From Asticcacaulis sp. (lineage in GTDB: Bacteria; Pseudomonadota; Alphaproteobacteria; Caulobacterales; Caulobacteraceae), in NCBI RefSeq assembly GCF_020217185.1, contig NZ_JAIWNX010000180.1:1-19061 (forward strand): 19,061 nt of DNA, written 5' to 3'. Below the pieces are notes generated by a model that saw only the letters and a program-made list of their open reading frames with translations, had not been told where the DNA came from and did not search any database. Both the position numbers and the translations under genes were made by a program. The number at the start of each line of letters is the position of its first letter. Position 1 is the first letter of the stretch. This document shows positions 1-6,834 of this stretch, piece by piece.

Positions 1-25
1 ATACAGGATTATACGTGGACTGCCC

Positions 26-454
26 TCATAGTCGAAGGGGTCTTGACAGGGTGACCACATCCTTCAGATCATCCTCGATCAGAAGACGCAACGCTTCCTC
101 ATAGGCCACGAACCGCGCTTCGTCGGCATCGTCCGCCGCCAATGGCTCGCCCGCCGTCCATTGGGCCACATAGTCGATCAGCACCAGATGAAAGCCATCC
201 GGATGGGTGTCGCTGCCCGGCTCGATGATCTCATAGACCTCGATCAGCGGCCCCAGCCGCGCCTCAACGCCCGTCTCTTCGCGCAGTTCACGCAAGGCCG
301 TGTCTTTGAGAGATTCGAAGCGCTCGACCTTGCCGCCGGGGATCGACCACTGGCCTTTGCGCGGCTCGCGTCCACGACGGATTAGCAGAACTTCATCATC
401 GCGCCAGCAAACAACGCCCACCGCCGGGACCGGACGCTCGATTTTGGCTTGCAC
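26..454 (-). CDS. Nudix (NTP-pyrophosphohydrolase) family protein
   Basis: This 142-residue protein is a single Nudix domain. Residues about 40-64 carry the Nudix box: a GGKVE start, a central REL and the EETG core, with glutamates placed to bind the divalent metal used to hydrolyse nucleoside-diphosphate-X substrates. The preceding QWSIPGGK stretch is typical of MutT/ADP-ribose-pyrophosphatase-like members. No substrate can be assigned from sequence alone. The start is a GTG, chosen because a GGAGA Shine-Dalgarno lies 8-9 bases upstream and the fold begins straight after; no in-frame ATG is better placed. The gene diverges from the flavoprotein gene at 518, leaving 63 bases for both promoters. 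Length is normal for the family. The family is certain, the substrate unknown. Confidence 0.9.
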   Translation of the reverse strand: MQAKIERPVPAVGVVCWRDDEVLLIRRGREPRKGQWSIPGGKVERFESLKDTALRELREETGVEARLGPLIEVYEIIEPGSDTHPDGFHLVLIDYVAQWTAGEPLAADDADEARFVAYEEALRLLIEDDLKDVVTLSRPLRL

Positions 455-517
455 TTGACGATTCTCCGTTTAAACCCCGCTCCATATATCGCACGCCTGT
501 TTGCAGGGATACGCCGC

Positions 518-1951
518 ATGACCGCCACCGCCGATTTCGCCCAATGCCCTCCCGTCGCGCCCGAAGTGATCGCTGAGATCAAGGCCGTGGTTGGTGAGGC
601 TGGCTGGTCTGACGACGAACTGCGCGTGACGGCCAAGCTGACCGAATGGCGCGGCAAGTGGAAGGGCCACACGCCGCTGCTGGTCCTGCCGAAGACCACC
701 GAAGAACTGTCGCAGGTCGTCAAAATCTGCAACGCCCACGGCGTGGCCATCACCCCTCAGGGCGGCAATACGGGACTGGTCGGCGGTCAGATTCCGTTTG
801 GCGAAATCCTTGTATCGCTGGAGCGTATGCGCGCCATCCGCGACGTAGCCCCGACCGATGACACCATGGTGCTGGAGGCCGGGATCACCCTCCTTGAGGC
901 GCAGGAGATTGCCGATAAGGCCAATCGCTTCTTCCCCCTGTCACTGGCCGCTGAGGGCACGGCGACGGTCGGCGGCGTGATCAGCACCAATGCCGGCGGC
1001 ACGGCGGTGCTGCGGTACGGCGTGACGCGCGATCTGGTCTCCGGCCTTGAGGTCGTCCTGCCCAATGGGGAGATTTTCAATGGCCTCAAGCGCCTGCGTA
1101 AGGACAATACCGGCTACGACCTCAAGCAGATGTTCATTGGCGCCGAAGGCACGCTGGGCATCATCACCGCCGCTTCGCTCAAGCTGTTCCCGGTGATGAA
1201 TTCGCGCTGCGTGGCCATTGTCGGCTTTGAAACCGCGCAGAAGGCCATCGACCTTCTGGGTCGCGCCAAACAGGAAACCGGCGGTCAGGTCGAAGCCTTT
1301 GAGCTGATGGGCCGCTATGGCCTGTCGCTGGTGCTGAAAAACATCCCCGATACGCGCGAGCCTCTGGAAGGGGAATACCCCTGGTACGCCCTGATCGAGG
1401 TGGCGTCCGGCGATCCTGATGGCGCGGAAGGCTCGATGGAGCGCCTGCTGACGGCGGCGTTTGAAGAAGAGTTGATCGTCGATGCGGCCATTGCCCAGAA
1501 CGAAACCCAGGCCGCGGCCTTCTGGCGTCTGCGCGAAGAGCACTCCGCCGCCGAAAAGGTCGAGGGCGCGGCGTGGAAGCACGACGTCTCCGTGCCCCTG
1601 TCGCAGATGGCCGACTATATCGAAAAGGGCGCGGCGGCGGTCGAAGCCTTCCTGCCCGGCGCACGTCTGGTCACCTTCGGCCACGTCGGCGACGGCAATG
1701 TGCACTTTAATGTCATCGTCCCCGAAGGCATGGACGCCGCCGAATTTAACGCCCTGCGCGATCAGGGGGCCAAGGTGGTGCACGATCTGGTGCATCAGTA
1801 CGAAGGCTCGATCTCGGCCGAACACGGTCTGGGGCGCATGAAGACGCAGGAGGCCCTGCAATACAAGGACCCGGCCGCGGTCGAAGCCATGCGCGCCATT
1901 CGTCTGGCGCTCGATCCGAAGCGCATCATGAACCCACACGTTCTGTTCTAA
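518..1951 (+). CDS. FAD-linked oxidase, D-2-hydroxyglutarate dehydrogenase/GlcD type
   Basis: This 477-residue flavoprotein belongs to the family of D-2-hydroxyglutarate, D-lactate and glycolate dehydrogenases, which oxidise a D-2-hydroxy acid to the 2-oxo acid. The N-terminal half is a PCMH-type FAD-binding domain with the pyrophosphate loop PQGGNTGLVGG at residues 80-90. The C-terminal half is the FAD-oxidase cap with the signature GHVGDGNVHF (H389 and H396) and EHGLGR (E435, H436), which match the metal-binding and catalytic positions of D-2-hydroxyglutarate dehydrogenases. The ATG at 518 is preferred over an in-frame TTG at 449 because AGGGA lies about 8 bases before it and the TTG would overlap the divergent Nudix start. 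The exact hydroxy-acid substrate cannot be read from the sequence. The final nine codons are repeated downstream (see the repeat at 1921). Confidence 0.88.
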   Translation: MTATADFAQCPPVAPEVIAEIKAVVGEAGWSDDELRVTAKLTEWRGKWKGHTPLLVLPKTTEELSQVVKICNAHGVAITPQGGNTGLVGGQIPFGEILVSLERMRAIRDVAPTDDTMVLEAGITLLEAQEIADKANRFFPLSLAAEGTATVGGVISTNAGGTAVLRYGVTRDLVSGLEVVLPNGEIFNGLKRLRKDNTGYDLKQMFIGAEGTLGIITAASLKLFPVMNSRCVAIVGFETAQKAIDLLGRAKQETGGQVEAFELMGRYGLSLVLKNIPDTREPLEGEYPWYALIEVASGDPDGAEGSMERLLTAAFEEELIVDAAIAQNETQAAAFWRLREEHSAAEKVEGAAWKHDVSVPLSQMADYIEKGAAAVEAFLPGARLVTFGHVGDGNVHFNVIVPEGMDAAEFNALRDQGAKVVHDLVHQYEGSISAEHGLGRMKTQEALQYKDPAAVEAMRAIRLALDPKRIMNPHVLF

Positions 1952-2124
1952 GGCGGATACGCGCTTCGGTTTTTTGGTTGCGCTAACGCTTCGCTCCTTG
2001 AGCGCGGGCGCATCATGAACCCGCACGTTCTGTTCTAAGGCGGATACGCGCTTCGGTTTTTTGTTGCGCTAACGCTTCGCTCCTTGAGCGCGGGCGCATC
2101 ATGAACCCGCACGTCCTGTTTTAA
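1921..2124. repeat. Tandem duplication of the flavoprotein gene's 3' end (87 + 86 + 31 bp)
   Basis: Unit 1 (1921-2007) holds the last codons of the flavoprotein gene (RIMNPHVLF and stop) plus about 56 bases of downstream DNA. Unit 2 (2008-2093) repeats this almost perfectly, with one base lost after the T6 tract. A partial third unit (2094-2124) again encodes RIMNPHVLF and stop, with synonymous changes (TTTTAA for TTCTAA). Each full unit contains a T6 tract and the segment GCGCT...AGCGC, which can pair as a short stem. Only the first copy is in the gene; the others are non-coding relics. Confidence 0.95.
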
Positions 2125-2143
2125 ATCGAAAACAATATCCGGC

Positions 2144-2995
2144 TCAGCCGACCTTTGTCGGGTCCAGAGCGGCCTTGGCCTCTTCGTTGCGCGCCTGAAT
2201 GCGGTGCTTGGCCATGCGCGCCACAGCCGTCATAAGTTCGGGTATGACGAACGGTTTGGGCAAAAGTTCATCCGCTCCGGCATCCTTGGCCGCCGCCAGC
2301 ACGTGCATGGCGCCAATCTTGTCATTGATGCCTTCGGACATGGCCAGGGTGCGGATGTGCGGATAGTCCTTGCGTAACTGCATGATACCCTCGACCCCGC
2401 CCATGCCGGGGATGAGCACAGCGGTTATTACCGCATCGACCAGACCCAGATTATGGTCAAACAGCACGTCTTCCATCGTGTTGGCGACACTGACCCTGTA
2501 ACCCACCTGTTGCAGGGTCATGCCGATAAAGGTGCGCAGTTGCACGTCCGGATCAACGACCAGCACATGGAAGTCCGTCTGCCGTGCGCGGTGAAACTTG
2601 AGCGTCTCAGCCAGCAATATTTTCAGTTCAGACGGATCGACGGGTTTGGGCAGCATGAAATCCGCCCCGGCCTGCAAGGCCTGCTCGCGGACCTTTTGAG
2701 TGGCGCCCGCGCCCTTCCAGACAAAGGACATCAGGGCAATCGGCGTATCCTGCATCAGGCCTTTGAGGCTGCCGACCTTTTTCAGCATGTCCACGCCATC
2801 GACATAACCATCCATAACCAGCAGTTGAAAGCGGTTATGCTGTAGCGTGCGCGTCGCCATCACCTCATTGAAACACAGCACAGACGTCCAGTTCTGACGG
2901 CTCAGTTGACGCGCCATTTCACGCGCCTGATCCCGGTCGGAATCGAGCACAAGCACGCTGCCGTAAGTTGCGGAAGGCCCTCTTTCCGCGTTCAT
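2144..2995 (-). CDS. Response regulator with two receiver (REC) domains
   Basis: The 283-residue protein consists of two CheY-like receiver domains and no recognisable output domain. Domain 1 (about residues 12-135) has the acidic pair D18/D20, the phosphoacceptor D62 in VMDGYVDG, and K117 in LPKPVD. Domain 2 (about 142-262) keeps D148/D150 and K247 (LLPKPF), but alanine 192 stands where the phosphoacceptor aspartate should be (four residues before P196), so it is probably not phosphorylated by the usual route. A short charged tail ends the protein. Such proteins usually act through protein-protein contact with a kinase, phosphotransferase or other target; the partner is unknown and no kinase gene is nearby. 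AGGGG lies 5 bases before the ATG. The gene diverges from yaaA across an AT-rich spacer. Confidence 0.85.
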   Translation of the reverse strand: MNAERGPSATYGSVLVLDSDRDQAREMARQLSRQNWTSVLCFNEVMATRTLQHNRFQLLVMDGYVDGVDMLKKVGSLKGLMQDTPIALMSFVWKGAGATQKVREQALQAGADFMLPKPVDPSELKILLAETLKFHRARQTDFHVLVVDPDVQLRTFIGMTLQQVGYRVSVANTMEDVLFDHNLGLVDAVITAVLIPGMGGVEGIMQLRKDYPHIRTLAMSEGINDKIGAMHVLAAAKDAGADELLPKPFVIPELMTAVARMAKHRIQARNEEAKAALDPTKVG

Positions 2996-3288
2996 CTTTG
3001 CCCCTTAGCTCACAGTGAGGTACGCTACGCCTAATTAAACACAGAACAAGGTTCGGAATTTGCAGTTAAATTCCTTAAAAATTTAGAAATATAACATTTT
3101 ACCCAATGAAAGCCGCTTTAAAACTCGCCAAAAACGCGCATTTTTATTTTATCCTTATCAAATCTTTATTTGAAAAATACATTTACAGGCATTCCGCGCC
3201 GACGCCACAGATACGCCACCGCACGATTGAATACACCATTGCCCGCAAACCCCTTTGCAGCGCAGGGATTCGCCGTTAAACAAACCGC
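2996..3288. other. AT-rich divergent spacer with a 7-bp inverted repeat
   Basis: This 293-base gap separates the response-regulator and yaaA starts and is clearly richer in A+T than the flanking genes, especially at 3040-3185. It presumably holds both promoters. A perfect inverted repeat, GGAATTT (3055-3061), 6-base spacer, AAATTCC (3068-3074), lies about 60 bases upstream of the response-regulator start. I cannot place -35/-10 boxes with confidence and see no credible coding sequence. Confidence 0.5.
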
Positions 3289-4050
3289 ATGATCCTGCTG
3301 CTTTCCCCTGCCAAATCCCTGGACGAAACGCCGGTTTCTCCACCCCTGCCGACCAGCGAGCCGCGCTTTACCCGTGAGACCCAGAGCCTGCTCAAGGTCA
3401 TGAAGGGCAAAAAACCGGCTGACCTTCAGCGGCTGATGGATATTTCGGCCAGGCTGGGTGAACTGAACCATCAGCGCTACAAAGCCTTTGCCGATCAGGC
3501 CGCCCTGCCCGCCGCCCTGATGTTCGACGGCGATGTCTATACGGGCCTGAAGGCGCGCGATCTTGATGCCGACGGGCTGGCCTTTGCGCAGGATCACGTG
3601 CGGATATTATCGGGCCTGTATGGTCTGCTGCGCCCGCTCGACCTGATCCGGCCCTATCGGCTGGAAATGGGCACCGGTCTGGAAACGGGCAAGGGCAGTA
3701 CCCTCTACGCCTTCTGGGGCGACCGCATCGCCAAAGAGATCGTGGCGGATGCGAAAGCCACGGGCAGCGACACGGTGCTCAATCTGGCCAGTCAGGAATA
3801 TGCCCGCGCCGCCCTGACAAAGGCGTTGAAGCTGAAAGTCATTGAGGTGAAATTTCTCGAGATCAAGGGCGACAAGACCTCGATGATTTCCTTCTTTGCC
3901 AAGAAGGCGCGCGGCCTGATGGCGCGCTACGTCATCGACCACCGCATTACCGATCCGCAAGCGGCCAAGGCCTTCGACTCCGAAGGCTATCGCTTTGTGC
4001 CGGAACAGTCGTCCGAGACGGTATGGACCTTTTCGCGCAAGCACCCCTGA
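3289..4050 (+). CDS. yaaA: YaaA family peroxide-stress protein (UPF0246)
   Basis: A full-length 253-residue member of the YaaA/DUF328 family. It opens with the family signature MILLLSPAKSLDE and has the highly conserved stretch from GLYGLLRPLDLIRPYRL at residues 109-125, followed by FWGDRI and LASQEY. Near the C-terminus is the FAKKARGLMARY block and the closing SETVWTF. In Escherichia coli YaaA is under OxyR control and limits unincorporated iron during hydrogen peroxide stress; it binds DNA with a helix-hairpin-helix-like fold. It is cytoplasmic, with no signal or membrane segment. No strong Shine-Dalgarno precedes the ATG (a CAGGGA lies about 21 bases upstream), but the family signature begins exactly at this Met. 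It appears to be a single-gene unit with a palindromic repeat just downstream. Confidence 0.95.
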   Translation: MILLLSPAKSLDETPVSPPLPTSEPRFTRETQSLLKVMKGKKPADLQRLMDISARLGELNHQRYKAFADQAALPAALMFDGDVYTGLKARDLDADGLAFAQDHVRILSGLYGLLRPLDLIRPYRLEMGTGLETGKGSTLYAFWGDRIAKEIVADAKATGSDTVLNLASQEYARAALTKALKLKVIEVKFLEIKGDKTSMISFFAKKARGLMARYVIDHRITDPQAAKAFDSEGYRFVPEQSSETVWTFSRKHP

Positions 4051-4060
4051 AAAATTTTGA

Positions 4061-4175
4061 AACCACAGATGACACAGATGGCACAGATTAGGATGGGTTC
4101 TGATCCGGCAGAGAGGGTGTAACGCAATTGCAGGTGCCGAAGCGCCAATCTGTGTAATCTGTGAAATCTGTGGTT
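4061..4175. repeat. Palindromic intergenic repeat of the CACAGAT type
   Basis: The two ends form an imperfect 29-base inverted repeat. The left arm reads AACCACAGAT-GA-CACAGAT-GG-CACAGATT; the reverse complement of the right arm has the same three CACAGAT blocks with different two-base spacers (TT, TA). The 57-base centre is unrelated to either neighbour. It lies between the convergent yaaA and threonylcarbamoyl-AMP synthase genes, so it could form a hairpin in both transcripts. Repeats of this general type occur between genes in many bacterial genomes. A single CCACAGAT block also occurs near 12699. Confidence 0.85.
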
Positions 4176-4192
4176 ATAAGCAATGTGGCGCT

Positions 4193-5122
4193 CTACCCGA
4201 CAAACCCCGCCGCACGTTTGAGGCGGTCATTGATCGCCTCCCCCAGACCGTCCGACGGGATCGGCGCGACGCAGATACGGGCGGGCTTATAGGCATCGGC
4301 TTCGCGCAGATAGGCGAACAGGTTGGCCGCGGCCTCCGACAGCTTGCCCGTAGGGCTGAGGTTGAGGATTGTCCCCGCAAAATCAACAGCCTTATCCACC
4401 GGGCCGAAGGCCAGATACACACAGTCGGCGGGCGGGTTTTGCACATCTATATCCACAGGCGCGTCGGGCGCGTAATGCAGACTGAGGCGGCCCGGTGAGC
4501 GGTGCCCTTCGGCGGCGTCATCAGCCAGAGGCCCGACGATCGCCTCGACCTCTCGCCGCGTCACGGCACCGGGGCGCAGGTAACGCACATCGCCCAGCAG
4601 GCTGACCACCGAAGATTCGAGCCCGACCTGACAATCACCGCCATCGACCGATGCCCCGACAAAGGCCCCGGTTTCGCTGAGCGCATCGGCAAAGCGCGTC
4701 GGGCTGGGTCGACCTGACCGATTGGCCGAAGGGGCCACCACGCCGCCCGCAAAGCCTTCAAGAAGGGCGCGCGCCAACGGATGCGACGGCACGCGGATTG
4801 CCACGCTGTCGAGTCCGGCGCGCGCCAGATCACAGACCTTTTGCGTATCGCGCACCGGCACCACCAGCGTCAGCGGGCCGGGCCAGAAGGCCTGAGCCAA
4901 GGCCCGCGCGCGATCGTCAAACACGCCGATGGCTTCGGCCGCCTCCAGCGACGCCACATGCACGATCAGCGGATTAAACCTTGGCCGGCCCTTGGCTTCA
5001 AAAACTTTTGCCACCGCTGACGAATCATCGGCACGCGCCCCCAGCCCATAGACCGTCTCGGTCGGCAGGTGGATCAGTTCGCCGCGTTCCAGCGCGGCAA
5101 TGGCATCGGTAACAGTTGACAT
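4193..5122 (-). CDS. L-threonylcarbamoyladenylate synthase, Sua5 type
   Basis: The 309-residue enzyme makes threonylcarbamoyl-AMP from threonine, bicarbonate and ATP, the first step of the t6A modification at tRNA position 37. The YrdC domain (about residues 1-205) shows LPTETVYGLG (19-28), KGRPRFNPL (44-52), PGPLTLV (81-87), the SVAIRVP strand, APSANRSG (130-137) and LRPGAVTR (182-189). The linker SPGRLSLHYAP (209-219) matches the Sua5 linker that folds over the active site, and a Sua5 C-terminal domain follows, so this is the long Sua5 form rather than short TsaC. The ATG at 5122 is chosen because GGGAGGAGAG lies about 10 bases upstream and homology begins there. A longer in-frame start at 5284 would add 54 proline-rich residues encoded wholly by the repeat element and is not credible. 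The gene is expected to be essential. Confidence 0.93.
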   Translation of the reverse strand: MSTVTDAIAALERGELIHLPTETVYGLGARADDSSAVAKVFEAKGRPRFNPLIVHVASLEAAEAIGVFDDRARALAQAFWPGPLTLVVPVRDTQKVCDLARAGLDSVAIRVPSHPLARALLEGFAGGVVAPSANRSGRPSPTRFADALSETGAFVGASVDGGDCQVGLESSVVSLLGDVRYLRPGAVTRREVEAIVGPLADDAAEGHRSPGRLSLHYAPDAPVDIDVQNPPADCVYLAFGPVDKAVDFAGTILNLSPTGKLSEAAANLFAYLREADAYKPARICVAPIPSDGLGEAINDRLKRAAGFVG

Positions 5123-5132
5123 AACTCTATCT

Positions 5133-5304
5133 CTCCTCCCTGTGCCGCAGGCATGGGGAGGTGGCGGCGAGCGAAGCGAGACCGACGGAGGGGGTGGCTC
5201 GGTAGCCGGAAGGCCCGAAGCCCTTGAAACAGAGGTGCTATCCCCCTCCACCCTCTGCGCTGCGCTTGAGGGTCCCCTCCCCATCGCTACGCGACAGGGA
5301 GGAG
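5133..5304. repeat. Long palindromic repeat element, copy A
   Basis: The element is bounded by CTCCTCCC and its complement GGGAGGAG. Each arm has the order CTCCTCCCTGT, a tiny hairpin, ATGGGGAGG, a variable part, then a G-rich GGAGGGGG block. The tiny hairpins differ in sequence but both pair: GCC-gca-GGC on the left, CGC-ta-GCG on the right strand. Copy B at 11887 has the same plan. The left end provides the ribosome-binding site of the threonylcarbamoyl-AMP synthase gene. I see no coding capacity or transposase. Confidence 0.85.
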
Positions 5305-5348
5305 AAAAGGATGGCGCGCCATATCACACCATGGCGCGCGCGTAAGCC

Positions 5349-6617
5349 CTATTTCGTCGTGGCTGTGACCTTGAGGTCGAGCGACACGGCGTTGGGCACA
5401 GCGTCGGTTGCCGTCCATTCGCCGGAACCCACCCCATAGTCCAGACGATTAAGTTTGGCGGTGGCGGTCATCACGGCCTGCTTGCCGTTGATTTTCAGCG
5501 TAAACGGCAGGTCGAACGGTTTGGTCTGGCCGTGCAGGGTCAGGCGGCCCTTAGCGAGATACTTATCCGGCCCCGTCTGGGTGAAGGTCGTCGCCTTGAA
5601 GGTCGCCTTGGGGGTGGCGGCCGTGTTGAAGAAGCTGTCACTTTTCAGCGTGTCGTCGCGGGTGGAATCGCCGCTGTTGACCGAGGCCAGATCAATCACC
5701 ACCGTCGCCTTCGACTGATCAAGGCGTTGCGGATCGAAGGTGATATCCGCCGTATAGCCGCCGAAACCGCCCTTGATGGCCTCACCGTTAAAGGTGGTGG
5801 CGAAATGAATATATGAGGCCGCCTTGCTGACCGTCCAGACGGGCACGGCTGTGGACACCTCTGTGGATGATGAGGCCGATTCTGTGGCCGAGGCCGCTTC
5901 ACTGGCCACGACTTCGGGTTCGGCTGAGGCGACCGTTTGCACCGCTTCGGGGGCGGCGACGGGGGCTGGCTCCGGCACCTTCGCCCCACGCATCATAAAG
6001 GTGGCCAGCACAAACGCGCCTACCACTGCCACCGCCGGCACCAGCCAGCGGACGTTCAGCGCGCTTTGCAGCAGGGTCGGTTTGGGCTCCAGCCCCGGCA
6101 ACATACGCGTCACCGTGTCGTCCTTGTGGATGAAATGGTGCATAAGCGCTGCGCCGACGTGCAGCGGGATCAGGACGTAGAAGATCAGCTTGGCAAACAG
6201 GCCGTGCAGCGCCTCAAACACTTCATGCGTCTCATGGCCCAGCGGCAGGTGCGGGATCGGTACGACGCCGAACCACAGGGTCGGAACCGGCACCTTGGCC
6301 GTTGACACCAACGCCCAGCCGCTCAGCGGCAGGCCGATCATCAGCACATAAAAGCCGATATGCACGGCCTTCGCCGCCGCCATCTGCCATTTGGGTCCCT
6401 CGATCTCCGGCGGGGCCTTATAGGCCACACGCAGACCGATGCGCACAAAGGTCAGCAAGAGGATCAGGAAGCCCACCGACTTGTGCATCTGATAGCGTGA
6501 GAAGAGGCCCCCATCCTTGTCCTCCAGCGTCCAGCCCAGAAAGACCATGTAAAAGATCAGGGCGGCCATGGCCCAATGCAGGTAGCGCGAGGCGCGGTGA
6601 TAGGTGGCGGGCGTCAT
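5349..6617 (-). CDS. Cytochrome b561-YceI fusion protein
   Basis: This 422-residue protein joins two domains usually encoded by neighbouring genes (yceJ and yceI in E. coli). Residues 1-165 are a cytochrome b561 with four membrane helices (about 11-29, 47-64, 85-108, 141-162) and candidate haem histidines H7/H14, H45, H86, H138 and H153. A fifth helix (about 191-208) leads into a Pro/Ala/Ser/Glu-rich linker (212-258), then a YceI-like lipocalin domain (260-422) with SYIHFATTF, TRDDTLKSDSFF and LTLHGQTKPF. YceI proteins bind isoprenoid or quinone-like lipids in the periplasm, so a membrane electron carrier tied to a periplasmic lipid-binding domain is inferred. The ATG at 6617 is preferred over one 11 codons upstream because GAGGAG lies 7 bases before it. 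The gene diverges from the acyl-CoA dehydrogenase gene and has a probable regulated promoter. Confidence 0.9.
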   Translation of the reverse strand: MTPATYHRASRYLHWAMAALIFYMVFLGWTLEDKDGGLFSRYQMHKSVGFLILLLTFVRIGLRVAYKAPPEIEGPKWQMAAAKAVHIGFYVLMIGLPLSGWALVSTAKVPVPTLWFGVVPIPHLPLGHETHEVFEALHGLFAKLIFYVLIPLHVGAALMHHFIHKDDTVTRMLPGLEPKPTLLQSALNVRWLVPAVAVVGAFVLATFMMRGAKVPEPAPVAAPEAVQTVASAEPEVVASEAASATESASSSTEVSTAVPVWTVSKAASYIHFATTFNGEAIKGGFGGYTADITFDPQRLDQSKATVVIDLASVNSGDSTRDDTLKSDSFFNTAATPKATFKATTFTQTGPDKYLAKGRLTLHGQTKPFDLPFTLKINGKQAVMTATAKLNRLDYGVGSGEWTATDAVPNAVSLDLKVTATTK

Positions 6618-6680
6618 GGAACGACTCCTCAGATGTGGGTTGCGAAACACTATGCCAATGCGGCGTGCAAAATCAACGGC

Positions 6681-6709
6681 TATATGTAACTGATAAAATT
6701 ACATATCAA
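6681..6709 (-). promoter_or_regulatory. Promoter of the b561-YceI gene with overlapping operator-like inverted repeat
   Basis: On the minus strand a TTGATA box (6704-6709), a 17-base spacer and a CATATA box (6681-6686) form a plausible sigma-70-type promoter 64-92 bases upstream of the start. A perfect inverted repeat, ATATGTAA (6682-6689), 9-base spacer, TTACATAT (6699-6706), covers both boxes. That layout would suit a dimeric repressor. The regulator is not identifiable from the window. Confidence 0.55.
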
Positions 6710-6834
6710 GCCCTACCCTGTTTTTGCGCGTCTTTTCCCTTGTGACCTAAGGGAAGTTCACGGAACTGTGAATTTCCCTGCCGCCACGTCATGCGTCATC
6801 AGGAATTCAGTAGAATAAAAGCTGAGGAAATCCC

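Noticed and set aside
941..2026. Long open frame (361 codons) on the minus strand opposite the flavoprotein gene
   Set aside because: It is antisense to a well-supported gene, its product is of low complexity with no recognised domain, and GC-rich codon bias readily creates such frames.
3158..3343. Short minus-strand open frame in the spacer before yaaA
   Set aside because: It overlaps the yaaA start, has odd composition and no ribosome-binding site or homology.
5123..5284. Longer N-terminus for the threonylcarbamoyl-AMP synthase
   Set aside because: The extra 54 residues are translated from repeat A and are proline/serine-rich; the internal ATG has a strong Shine-Dalgarno and begins the conserved fold.
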